From the NCBI GenBank assembly GCA_910574455.1, contig CAJSYZ010000009.1, positions 744,001 to 808,000 of the forward strand: DNA of 64,000 nucleotides. The letters are read 5' to 3'. The notes under the pieces were generated by a model that made no database searches, was not told where the DNA came from, and saw only the letters and a program-made list of their open reading frames with translations. Made by a program: the position numbers and the translations under genes. Positions 1 through 11,299 of this stretch are shown here, in pieces. This stretch comes from Trichaptum fuscoviolaceum. Lineage: Eukaryota; Basidiomycota; Agaricomycetes; Hymenochaetales; Trichaptaceae. Position 1 is the stretch's first letter, and the number at the start of each line of letters is the position of its first letter.

Positions 1-951
1 ACTTTCTTTTTTTCATCAGTATTCGCCGCCCCCGAGCTGCCGCTCCATGCTTGAGTTTTGTTATCACCTGGTTGAGAACTTTGGCAGTCTCGACCAGCTT
101 TCCTCCAATGTCCGTCCATTCCTTGCCCGCTTTGTCCAAGTCGCCCCCTATCCCATTGAGCATGGTGACTGACAAGTCGCTGGTTGGGTATAGGAAAGAG
201 ATAAGAAGCAATCTACACAGACTGGCAATGTCACTCACAGGTTCGTTTTCAAGTCTTCGACACTGTTTGACGGCTTGGAGTCCACGTCCGACCCAGGTTT
301 TGCCACCCCACTGCCAGTGGCACCGGCACTGGCGGCCTCGCTGACAGTAGAATGGAATGTCATCAAGATGCAATTAAGCTCAGGCTGGCAACACTACTCA
401 CAATTCCAAATTGGATGTGTCTGGTTCCGCCTCAGTGGCAGACGTCAAATTGCCACTGCCAACTCCTAGTCCGACCTCAAACTCCGATTGTGACCTCAAC
501 CCGGGCCCTGCACTTGCAAGAGACTCCGAGTCGGACATGGAGACGCCGGGCCCATTCACTGGCAGGCTGTCAAGAGAATGTCCTGGTCACATACTTTGAA
601 GGCTGGCAACATGAATGACACTTACTTGATTGCTGATTTGCCACTGTCATCTCGCTGTACCAACTGAATGAGAAATTCAATCCATTTCACCATGTCTGAC
701 CGCGTCTTTATAAGCTCGGGCCACGGATGGGCTCCATTTTCGCCGGAAGAAACTAGTCCTGTTTGGACTTTTTGTGAAAGAATTGAAATTACTACTAATA
801 CTAGTTTTTGAGACATGTACTACATACCAGCTCGTCTGGCATCATCTGGACCCAGCAGCAGGCTGATTTTGATTGGCTTGGGAGGCTCAGGCTGAGTGAT
901 GCCAGTGTTAACAGGTAGCACTGGCATGTTAGCGTGAGGGACAACAGACAT
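1..951 (-). CDS. Unrecognised five-exon gene, 3' end beyond the window
   Basis: No single long frame marks this gene; it appears only when the minus strand is spliced. The proposed start is the ATG at 951-949 (MSVVPHANMPVLPV). Exons are about 951-828, 758-626, 566-402, 340-239 and 179-1, each bounded by GT and AG. The last three junctions are all phase 2 and keep one frame. The product starts Pro-rich, has a hydrophilic middle (for example SDSESLASAG), and near the edge reads as an amphipathic helix (GKEWTDIGGKLVETAKVLNQ). No known domain was recognised. Exons 3 and 4 contain the same CACTGGCAGTG- and GACTCGGAGTC-type words that fill the neighbouring intergenic DNA. The reading continues through base 1, so the C-terminus is missing. 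Confidence in a real gene is moderate; function is unknown. Confidence 0.6.
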
Positions 952-2869
952 TCTGAAGGGATAGTCGTTGAGTTGCTGGCTTCAAGATGATGTGGGGGGC
1001 ATCATGATGGGGTCCGCTGCCAGTGGCAACTAAAAGCTATTCACCGTCGGAACGTGAACTTGAAGAAGTTGATGGAAGTCGGATACTACCGCTGCCAGCA
1101 GGCCACACCGTGACTCAGGCTGACGGAGTGCCGTGAAGAGTAGTACTATATTTAAATTTAAGTACTCAGGCTAGTACTACTATGCCAGTGATACTACTAC
1201 TACTAGTAGTAGGACTTCCCAGCCTCACTGGCACTGGCAGTGCCACAGCATGAGTGCACCCGCCGCGAGTAGTACTACTACCGTAACTACTAGTACTTAC
1301 TAGTCGAATTTGAAGTTGATGATCTCAGCAACTTGACAGCTCGGCCGCCGCAGTTCGCTTCGGAGTCCGAGTCCTCGCCGGATAGTACTATAGTAGTACT
1401 ATACTTGTTTGTGTTTCACGGCATGATGATGCGGAGGCACCGTGATCATCATTATGATGGTACTGGATGCCTTCCCGTAAGGATTTAGGACGACGATTCT
1501 TATCCTAAATCCTCTTCCGAATATTATCCGGGAACGGAGCCAACTTTCGGTCGACGTCGGTCGTCCTAAATTACTGAGATCAAGGAAGGGCTCTAAACAT
1601 TACAGCAGCGTTCTCACATACCATATTTAGTAGAAGTGAAGATTATGTGACGCACCCGCTTCCATTTTAAGCAATTTTATCTATGAAAATAATCCGGCAG
1701 ACCTCACCGTGGCAACCAGAAAGGAATTTAGGACCCGTCCTAGATGTTGCTTACGGTTTAGGATGGCTGTCCTAAACCTGTACCTGACGGAGTTTCAAAG
1801 ATTTAGGACAGCCTCCGCCGTCCTAAATTCTTACGGGAAGGCATCCACTAGAGTAGTGACGCAGCCTGCGGCTCAGGCTGAGTCGGAAGCCACCATACTC
1901 AGGCTATGCTTCCCGTACTAAGGATTTAGAACGGCTTTTTCGTCCTACAAGTAGTATGTAGTACTAGTACTAAACGGCACGGCTCGGAGCCAAACTCTCC
2001 GTCTTGCCCGGGCCCTAAATTTCCAGGATCTAGCAGAGGGGAAGGGTCTGCCAGATGGTCCGTGTCTAGGACAGTCGTCCTAAATGCCTGCCTTGCTTAC
2101 CGTACTAGTAGTAGTATCAGGTAAGATATCATAAGTACACCCTGATACCTTACCTTCAAGTTCAAAGGTAAGTTATACCGCGGGACTCCATGGACCGGCA
2201 GAACTTCTGCTCAAGGCCGGCGGTGGACGGGTGGCTTCAACCTCCCTAAATGCTTGCCAGCCTGAGTGCCAAGCGGGGTCTTATGGGTTTCAATTTCGGG
2301 TGTCCTAAATCCTTCATCCAGTGGCGCCACTGGCAGTGATACCGTGACTCAGGCTCAGCCTGAGCCTGAGGCTGCCACTGCAGTGCCAGTGGCAGTGAGG
2401 CTACTAGTTCTGGGAGGAAGGGCACTGCGTTCCGGAATTGCGTGATAACGCTCAGGGAAATCTGCCTCCCGTGCGAACGTCTTCAAGTTGACAAATGGGG
2501 GACTCGGACTCGGAGTAAGGGACTTGCCGGCGAAGCTCGGCCCGTTTTCTACTACTGTAGTATTAGTAATAACTTGAAGTTGCCCCTCAGGCTCACTGGC
2601 ACTCACTGCCAGTGGCTCACTCAGGCTACTACTAGTACTAGTAATAGCCTACTACTACTAGTACTACTCAGGCTGCCGGTGGCATGCCACGGTGGCGACA
2701 CTTGACCTTCATTCCAACTTCACTCACCGTTTGAATAACCCTTGCCATTACTTTCCTCTCAGGCATACTACTACTACTACTAGTATTCCTAGTAGTAGTA
2801 CTCACTGCACTGCCAACTTGATCTTGAAGTAGCTCAGGCTCTTCGTTCAGTCACTATCAAATCTCCAAA
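952..2869. repeat. Gene-free zone of interspersed short palindromic words
   Basis: No supported gene. The stretch is a mosaic of short, mostly self-complementary words: runs of TACTAGTA/TACTACTAG (about 1140-1215, 1270-1305, 2625-2665, 2765-2800), CACTGCCAGTGGC (about 1205-1235, 2320-2395, 2595-2615), CTCAGGCTGAG (about 1870-1885, 2350-2375) and CAACTTGAAGTTG-like words. A second set, GTCCTAAAT and its complement ATTTAGGAC, recurs between 1480 and 2315 and includes the ends of the MITE listed separately. The same vocabulary reappears at 4840-5400, 15990-16250 and 17480-17680. Confidence 0.7.
1463..1848. mobile_element. MITE with about 26-bp terminal inverted repeats and TA flanks
   Basis: The left end reads C then TGGATGCCTTCCCGTAAG, continuing to ATTTAGGAC at about 1490. 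The right end (about 1822-1848) is its reverse complement with a mismatch near the middle and one at the outermost base. TA lies directly outside both ends (1461-1462 and 1849-1850), the duplication expected of a Tc1/mariner-type insertion. The 386-bp interior has no coding capacity but holds further ATTTAGGAC/GTCCTAAAT pairs at about 1727-1770. Related half-ends at about 1909-1935 and 2085-2315 suggest older, broken copies beside it. The inverted repeat is seen directly; the superfamily is inferred from the TA flanks alone. Confidence 0.6.
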
Positions 2870-4696
2870 ATGTCAAGTTCTGATCTCGGGGATACTCCAA
2901 GCTCTTGCTTGGACACAGACGAGGACGAGGACGGTTCAGAATCCAGCTTTGGTCTCAACACTCACAGCTCAAAGTCCGCGATCATCGAAGACGAGAGCGA
3001 ATACGAAGTGTATACAAATCCTGTAGAGGTTAAGTTCGGTAGGACCACATATTATCTATATTTCAGTGTGTGGTTTGGCTTATCTTCAATGACTTGTCAG
3101 AGGACCTACCCTTTGGTTATCGCTCGGGAGCATATATCGATAGCACGGTGGTCCAGTCAATCACCAAAAGCTTAGAGTCCAAGCTAGAGCATGCAAATCG
3201 CTTCGGGTTTTCGTCGAACGATTTCAAGGAAACACTTGTTCTGGCTGATCGGCTGGGGAGGTACTTTGATACGTCAAATCAGTATATCAGTAACCGGGTT
3301 AGGGTAGCACAGGCTCTGCAGAGGAAGACGGCTGTGATGCTAGACCAGTTTCGGATCAGTACATACCAGTACACGGACATGATCTTCAAGCTAGGTGAAG
3401 AACTAGCTATCCTGATGCGTTATACGGTAAGCTGCAAATTAAATCAAAAGCTTGAATGCACGTCTCTAACCGCTTGTTCTTATGGTAATGCGCTATAGCC
3501 CGAGGAGCCACTTGAGCTGCTTATCCGCAAGCGTGTGGAGGAATCAAGACTTGCTGTCGCCACGGCGTTCATATCTGTTCTTCCCGGCTTTTTCCCGTCA
3601 GGGAAACTCATCAATGTTTTCACTGGGGACGTCATCTGGGATAATTTCTTGTCTTGCTTAGTCGCCCGATATCATTCACACCATGCAATCGTGCTTGGCA
3701 ACGTAAATTTGAGGATGAGGAGGCCGGCAATCGATTGATACAGACAAAATCTGTCTTTTCTGCCATAAGGATCGACATCAAAGGCACAAAGCTCGAGGAA
3801 AATGTTCGTCGTGAACTCTCTGCTCAATTGAAGCACTTTACGCCAGTCGTGGGTGTGAATCTTAAAGGCTCTACAAGCAGGCCCCGAAACCCAAGGCTTG
3901 CGCTCAAGTTCTTTCTCCCCCTACTTATTTGGTCATATAACGAGTGCAAGGATTGGATCGTCTTCCTAGACAAATGCCGTGCGGAACAATTGCCAAAGTC
4001 GCCCGTTGGTCAACTCTCAGAAGCAGAAGTCAATTGTTCTGCGACTCAGGCGACTCCGACTGTCTTTCAATCCGGAACAGCACGAGAGGCTCGGCGTCGA
4101 TGGAAACATGAACTTGAACGTGCCGGTGGAGAAGCTGCTCTAGCTGACTTTCATCGACTCATTCAGAAGTCAATGGATATTCTTGGCGTCGACTCGGCTG
4201 ATGGTGGAACGTCCTCATTGGAGAATAATCGACAAATCCAGCGCGAATACGGAAATTATTCGGTTGTTCTGCGCAGGTTCAACTGGATCAGGAAATGTTT
4301 AATCATCCTCTGTGATGATTCGCTTCTGGATCTGTTGCTCATGAATGATGGTGCAATGCAGCGCTTCTCCAGGGAGATGGACTTTGCTAGGCTGGGCATT
4401 ATCGAAGTGACTCGAGCCATTAGGCAATTTGACGATGCTGATCGCAAAGATATAGACAAGGAAAGACTCGACAGGGCCGCCGAATTTCTCCACGAAGATA
4501 TGGAACACATCAATCATGCCCTTATTCCGGCAGAGCAAATTTTTGACTCTTTACTCCTGAAGACAGTCGACGATTTACTCTTCGTAATTATGGTCCATTT
4601 TATTTAACAGATTATGGAATCCTATTTGCTCTTCTCGACAAATTGGATCCCATCACGGACACCGACTCGGATGTCAATATGAGCTCGGCGATGTAA
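2870..4696 (+). CDS. Unrecognised intron-containing gene
   Basis: The start ATG at 2870 opens an acidic Ser-rich N-terminus (SSCLDTDEDEDGSESS). A short intron ending in TTCAG at 3066 joins in phase 0 to an exon reading VVWLIFNDLSEDLPFGYRSG. Further exons follow after introns near 3427-3500, 3605-3630 and 3700, then a long exon from about 3700 to 4570. A last intron ending at about 4609 joins a short acidic C-terminal exon stopping with TAA at 4694-4696. The protein is mostly helical and charged, with the segment VWLIFNDLSEDLPFG the most hydrophobic; no signal peptide, clear membrane helix or known domain was recognised. It is flanked on both sides by palindromic-word repeats. Expression and exact splicing are unknown; a conserved basidiomycete hypothetical is the fairest label. 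Confidence 0.6.
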
Positions 4697-4739
4697 CTGG
4701 CGGTTGCATATTGGACCATTCCCCGACACGAAGTGTTCT

Positions 4740-5417
4740 AGGGTTCACCAGCGCGCGATTCAAGTTTAAGTTGTGGCCGTGTTAAATTTTTATTTCGTTT
4801 TACTATGTTTATGACAAAAGTCAAGGACTCGGATTGTACTAGTACTACTCATTCTATGCCAGTGCTTACTCCCTTTTCAAGTTTAACTTAAAGCTCCTCT
4901 CGCACTATGCTGCACTATTGGTAGTTAGTACTAGTAGCAACTATGTGACATCGTTTTCTTGATTACTACTATATACTGCAAAAAAATTATTTATTTATTC
5001 ATAGCATATGCTTCAAGTTGATAGTACTACCGTGACTAGTACTACTAGTAGTCTGTGTTCAACTTGAACTTCAACTTCAAGATGGTTAAATTAGAACTTG
5101 AAGTAGTACTAGTAGTAGTAGCAGCCTGAGGCAGGTTATTGGTTCATTTCCAGTTGTTGGCAAGTTCCATGTTATTGTACACTTTTTACTTGAAGTTTTC
5201 TATGTTCATACTAGTAGTACTAGTACCAGTAGTAGTAGTACTCAGCCTGAGGCTGCCAGTGCACTGCAGCAGTGGGAAATTTTGACCACTGCCACTGACA
5301 GTGGCATCCGACATGATCCAACTTGAACTTGAAGTCTAAGATGCACCGACTAGTAACACTACAATTCTAGTATAGCTAGTACCATAATCCGTCACTGAAC
5401 ATTTAAATGTTATATCC
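4740..5417. repeat. Gene-free repeat zone downstream of the transposase
   Basis: No gene seen. The zone repeats the same vocabulary as 952-2869: TACTAGTAGTA words at about 4838-4850, 5028-5052, 5104-5122 and 5208-5242, CACTGCCACTG words at about 5255-5305, and AACTTGAAGT words at about 5055-5105 and 5320-5335. The left end of the Plavaka element probably lies in or near this stretch, but no terminal inverted repeat could be matched with the right side. Confidence 0.55.
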
Positions 5418-8400
5418 TTACTTCATAAGTTTCAAGGTACTTTGTGAGCTAAATGAGGGTTTATCTTTATTGTTGCCTACTTTCGTACAATGTTTCATGC
5501 ATGTGCATGTCAGCAAATCGGTTAACATAGAATCTATTGTAAAAGTCCAGGGACTCCTCAGGTGTAATGACTTCGGAGGACATTCATCACCCTCTGGAAC
5601 CCCAAGGAGGTGAGCTAAACGGAAGATACTCCCTAGAGCTATCACGGATAACTTTGGAGTTTTTGAGTCACCGTGACGGGGGTAGCCTGACTCCGAGTCG
5701 GAGGTGTCATTCAGGTCACTCCGGCGAGTCCGAGTCAGCGGTTGACGGCAACTTCCAATAGTACTACGCTGGCACGCGGTAGAGGTCTCTGACTCATACT
5801 CTGGCTCGACTATCCACATTCTTGTTTTTCTGTCAGGTGAGTCTCCAACGTTCTTGAAAAACTGGACAAGGGCGCATTCCTGACGTTCTCCATTGGCGGT
5901 GAAGGAGAAAAGAAGCATAACCCGAGCAATTCGCATCCCTGCAAACCCCTTTTTGCGAGAACTAACTTGGACAAGAACGACATCACGTCGTGGTTTTCCG
6001 CGCCAAGAGGGATTGGACCTGATCACCTCCCTCATTGCTTGCTCTATAGGAATTGATTCGCCGCGGTAGGCGAAATACGCGGTAGCTGAATGGAAGATGG
6101 CAATGTCATTGCCCATGTCCAGTGCAAACTGTTGTTCGGCTATCAGGCTTTCAGAAGCGCTTCCGAGGTCATAGTATCCTAATTCGTTCAAGTTGCACCT
6201 TTCGTACTTGCAGAATAAGTATATTTTGATGAGTCGTCGGAGCTGTCGGAGTTCCGGATGGCCTTTTATCGCCGCAAGAGCGTTGAGCTGTTTGGGGTAC
6301 AGCTTACTGGACTCTGTAAGGATAGCAACGAATAAGTCAGATATCCAGCGCCACAATTTGAAGCTCGTGTTACTGACGTTGTTTCGAAGCCATTAACATC
6401 AAGCTCGAAGGATCACTTCTACCACCTAAGCAAAACCGATGTTCTGTATTTTCCACATCATGAAGAACAACACTACTTTGCAGTCCTTCCACTGATGAAG
6501 TGCTGAAATCATCCAGGTCAGCAATTTCGTTGTGCCCTTGATTACCCACAGTGCCATCGAAGAAATCATCTGTATCATTGGCTGCTCCTGCCACACCAAT
6601 ACACTGCAACTGCTCCCTCTGATTTGGGATCCTCTCAGCATCATCCTCCTCCGGCTCTGACATATTCTTCCGCAGAACATCTCGCAAAACTTTCCACGTA
6701 GCCTCGGATAGCGTATCGTCTAGCATTCCACGCCGTTTGAAGTCTGACCTCGATGCAATAAGTTTGCTGAGTCGTTGGTTTGCTGTGATCATCTGGCCCA
6801 AGGGATCATTTCTGTTCGAGCGTCGCCACGTTTCTTTGACCGCATAAATATGTTTATTCTCTGTAATCGATGAACACAGCCCGCTCGGTGCAGCAAACAG
6901 AGGGATCAATGTTGGATAATGGACCATAGCATGCTGTCGTGGTAGTGAAAAGTTATCCCGGATGCCCTTAGCTATGAATATTTGCCGATAACGGTGAAAG
7001 TGATCCAAAGAGGCTTTGATTTGATCAAGAGTTGAGGCTGTAATCGTGTACCGACGCACAAGGTAACAGAAGTCTAGAAATGCACTTAATGTGCGAATCA
7101 TATCATCGTGTGCAATGCCCACGATAGCCGGAAGATACACCTAAGCAAATTGCATCAAATATCAGCAAACCACTGCCTCGAACAAGATAAAAAGGTCACA
7201 TACTTTCATAAGTGCCTTAGAATCATTGCCTGTCCATTGCTTGAAGCCTCGGCCTTCGGGGAATCTGCGAAGTCCAGGAAAAGGAGCAGCAACTCTGATT
7301 CTACGCGGATGTTAGCAATGGTATTTACATTAAACAACTTGCGAAAAAAATCACCTTTTATCCACAATATCCAGCTCTGACGTGGTCAAGCTCTGACATA
7401 TCCACTCGACAAGATGATCCTTGAACACGCCTTTGATGATTTGGTGCAGCAGGTCCGGAGATATGAGATCGCATATATCTGCGCGTGGAATGTCATTGGT
7501 GAAAGGCTACGGAGCAACGTATCAGTTGCAATATACGCATCCAATGAATAATTTGAAGCACGTACCACAATGTCCTGGTGGAATCCGTACTCTTTCCGAA
7601 TTGTTGCTTTATTCATGTTGTTGGCGTCTACCTGTTCTATCAATCGTTCGTGCAGCTCTTTTGTTCGAGGAATTGATACAAATTCCGGATTATCGAGGTC
7701 CTTGTGAGGCGCTGTGCATCTATAATGTCGAAAGTAAGTCATCACCACAGAGCTTGATTTCAGGAAAGCCTGAGGGCGGTAGTACTTACTTGCAGCACCA
7801 TCCAGTACATATGGCGCAAAGGCTGACCTGTTCCGGATAATCGGCTATATATGAGCCGAGTCCGAAAACCGACCTACGCAAGTGACCATCAGGGCACCGG
7901 AGAATGGTTTTCTGAGTGTTCATGATCATTGCGGATTTCAGCGAGATTAAGATCCTCGATATAGACGAATGAAAGATCTGATGTCGAAAGTGCCGGAAGT
8001 CATCTGACTTTTCGTATTGCCGCTCAGCTGCAAAGCATCAGAAGTCAATTGAATAGATCACTATTAACACATACTCTTTGGTATTGCCAGAAATGCTATG
8101 AGCTGGACTGTATTCAGTTTCTGGGACCGCCGGGCCTTGTTTGATACATTCCCAATCGAGAGATACAAAGGATAGTATTCATTATTGCCAGTTCCAACAG
8201 AAACCGTTGTCTTATCGCTCCCTAAAATGACCGGGACGAACATAGATCCATGGACTGCTTTATCTTCTGCGTAGATCTTGTTCTAAGTCAAGGATAATAA
8301 GTATCTGTGCGAGTTAATGAGTCATGACTTACAGCCTGTTCCCAAGCAAAATTCCCGGACATGTAATTTCTGAAAACTCGTTCTTTGTCATTGATATTAT

Positions 8401-8771
8401 TGGTGTCCTCCTTTGTCTGAAATTCACGAAACGGGACAAAGTCAAATTCGCCTTCTAAAGCCGGGTTATCCACCAAATTTCGGATTACTTCCAAAGGATC
8501 CCGATACCATACATCATATTCTTTCCTCTTCCATGACTCGATGTTCTCGTTTGTCGCTTTTTGGCCATTGTCGTTAGTGTAGAAGTTACTGAAGGATTTC
8601 CAAGATACATCACCGACTTTTGTAGTGTCAATGATCTTGTACAAATTTTGTGCATCTCCATCAAGCAGTGCACCAGCTGTATCCAGACTTGAGTCATCAT
8701 TGGGATCTGTCGCGTCCAATTCGGGATATCTAATAGATTTTGCGTTCTCCGTGGACTGAATTAGTTGATAA

Positions 8772-11219
8772 TGTTACGACCTGGGGGGAACCTGGGGGCC
8801 GTGGCGCGTTAGCGGCTTCCGGGGCAAGGCCTGGGAGGGCGCGCGGCAGCTGAGAAGGCGTAGGGAACCGTTAAGGACGCTACAACGCCAACGGAGTCGC
8901 GCGGGAAGCGGGGCTGCGGGGGCGAGACGCAAGGGGGCTCAAGGCGAGGACGGGACGGAGTCAGAGTCGAGGCTGGGAAGGCAGAGTCGAGGCGCGGGGA
9001 GACAGAGTCGAGACGCGGGGAAATGCCAAGCGGGATTCTGGCGGGAATCTAAATTCGCGCGGGATTCTGGCGGGAATCTGGATTCGCGCGGGAATCTGGA
9101 TTCGTGCGGGAATCTGGATTCGCGCGGGGATCGAAGAGCGGGAATCGTTCGGGGCTTTGGCGGGAATCGCAGAGCGGGATTCTGGGCAGGACTCAGAGCG
9201 GGATTCGCAGAGCGGGATCCGGGACAAGACAGAGACAAGAGAGCCAGAGAGCAGGCGTGCTCAGGACGGGAGCAGAGAGCTCAGGAAACCGGGATCTCAA
9301 GGCAACACTTCTGTATCAGGAGGAGGTTCCCTAAGGAAGCACTCGACAAGTCAGCATTGTAAAACTACACTAGAGACAAGACAGAAACACACCTAAGGAA
9401 GCACTCGACAAGAGGACAAAAGTGAGTGCTCCTTACGGTGGCGACAGGTATTTATCTACTGGGCAGAATCTACAGGGAACGGGCATGCACAAACGCGCAA
9501 CTAACTAGTTACACAATCTTGCGGGCGAAGGCCGCGCATACAGTGACATGAATCCGGGATTCGGGATTCGGTGCGGGAACATCTGGGCAAGATCTAAGGG
9601 AACGAGCGTGAAGCATGGTCAAGTGAAACAAAGAGAACTAAAGGAATGTAATTGTGCGCGAGGTATCAAGCTGGCGCACAGGCAGCGGGGTAACGAGCGT
9701 GGGGGGCGGATGTAATGCATACATCGTCTCGGGATAAGTTGCAGGCAACTTCTGGCGTGGATCAGGGTCGCGGGAGATCGACAGGGACCAACTTCGAAGA
9801 AGCCGGTGCTTCGATGTCGTAACGAAGCCTAATCGCGAGGCGCGCGCGGGGCAGGGCGACTAAGGACGAGGTTCGAGTCCTTGCGGACAATGAGATCAAT
9901 CCCGCACACGGGGTGGCGGGAATCTGGTCTACGGGCCGGGACAGGACGCTACTAACGAGACTAGTTGGCTGGCACGTGCGTGGCCAGGCCAATCACCTGG
10001 GGCTATCTCAAGACGAGGTTAGCATTGAGGAGCGGGGAAGCTAAGGGGTTTCCCTTGGACCACGGGAAACTCGCGCGATTCGCGACGGGATCATGCAGGG
10101 AATCTGGTTCGGGTTTCGACCGGGTTTCGAGTTCGGGTTTCGACTGGGAATCGAGTTCGGGTTTAGGCCGGGTTTCGAGTTCGGGTTTTGACTGGGAATC
10201 GAGTTCGGGTTTAGACCGGGAATCGAGTTCGGGTTTCGACCGGGAATCGAGACAGGGAATCTTTCGGGAATCAGCGCGGGAACTTAGCTGGGGTTGCGAT
10301 GGGAATCGCGGCGGGATCGAAGGCGGGAATCCTGCGGGGGATTTGCGCAGGGATTCGAGACGGGACGCGAGGCGGGAAACGAGCGGGGGGAGTTTGGCGG
10401 GACTCCAACCTGGACGAGTGGGGGAGTCTTGACGGGACTCCAACCGGGAACGAGCGTGGGTTGCGGGATTGTCAGAGAGGACGCTTGACAGCGTTCGCGG
10501 CGAGGCGGGATTCCTGGCGGGGCAGGCTGTGGACGAACAAGGGCAGGTCGAGAGGCACAGGATGTCTAAGGGGTTAGCTAGGGCACCGTGGCAGGACGAG
10601 CGCAGGGCAGGGTTCGTGACCGGGCAGGATTGCAGGACAGCAATCCTTGACCGCTGTCGTGTTGGCTTACTCAAGGCCAGACAGAGGTCGGCTTTGGACG
10701 CAGTGGATCAATCTCCTAACTGCACTTCATGACTGTGGACGCGAGGCCGGGATCTGGTATCCGGGCATAGTCGAGAACCTACGAGGTCTGGGATAGCTAT
10801 GGCTATGGCTATGGCTGTGGCAGGCTATGGCTATGGCTGTGGCTATGGTGAGTGACTTCGGGACTATGGCGAGGTACGGGGTTCACTGGAGCGGGGAACA
10901 GAGCATGACGGGAGCGGGGAGCGAGCGGGGGATCATCCTAGAGTCGGGGGAACGACGAGGCGGGCTAGGGATGGATCGAGACGCGGGGACGAGGCGGGGG
11001 ACTGACGAGGAGACGTGGGCGAGGACAAGCAGGGGCGAGGAGGTCGTAGCGGGGCGGAACTCTTAGCAGGAGAATGCATGGCGAAGCAGAGGTTCTTCTG
11101 GGATCAGAGAGCGGGGGGATCCTTTCGGGATCTAGCCAAGGTCGCGATTTCGGGTTTCAGTATACCGGGTTCTGTTCGGGATTGCCTTAGACATGTTGGG
11201 GTCCTGGGGGATCCCGACA
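8772..11219 (-). repeat. 3' LTR of retroelement copy 1
   Basis: 2448 bp, TG...CA ended. On the plus strand it is strongly G-rich with dozens of CGGGAATC/CGGGATTC words (about 9030-9215), a 24-bp tandem array at about 10095-10255 and a CTATGG hexamer array at about 10795-10850. It differs from its partner by a missing T near 9277 (CAGGAAACC against CAGGATAACC) and one extra G in the G run near 11113. Confidence 0.92.
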
Positions 11220-11245
11220 TTACCCCCCTCCAAAGGTGCTACTCC
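11220..11245 (-). promoter_or_regulatory. Polypurine tract of copy 1
   Basis: On the minus strand the interior ends TTTGGAGGGGGGTAA immediately before the 3' LTR's TGTCGGG. A purine run abutting the 3' LTR is the expected plus-strand primer. It confirms the minus-strand orientation of the element. Confidence 0.6.
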
Positions 11246-11299
11246 GGAGCACCAAAGGATTAGAGTAGTCTTTAGCTTTCCGTACTAATTATCCAATAC

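Noticed and set aside
9030..9215. Regularly spaced CGGGAATC repeats as a CRISPR-like array
   Set aside because: Spacers are short, variable and themselves repetitive, and the host is eukaryotic; the array is part of the LTR.
9869..9890. GGTTCGAGTCC resembling a tRNA T-arm inside the LTR
   Set aside because: No acceptor, D-arm or anticodon stem could be paired around it, and it recurs in all four LTR copies as ordinary LTR sequence.
10003..10674. 223-codon frame on the minus strand within the LTR (repeated in the other LTRs) as a gene
   Set aside because: It consists of Ser/Pro/Arg-rich translation of GC-rich tandem repeats and is frameshifted in one LTR; listed only as a curiosity.
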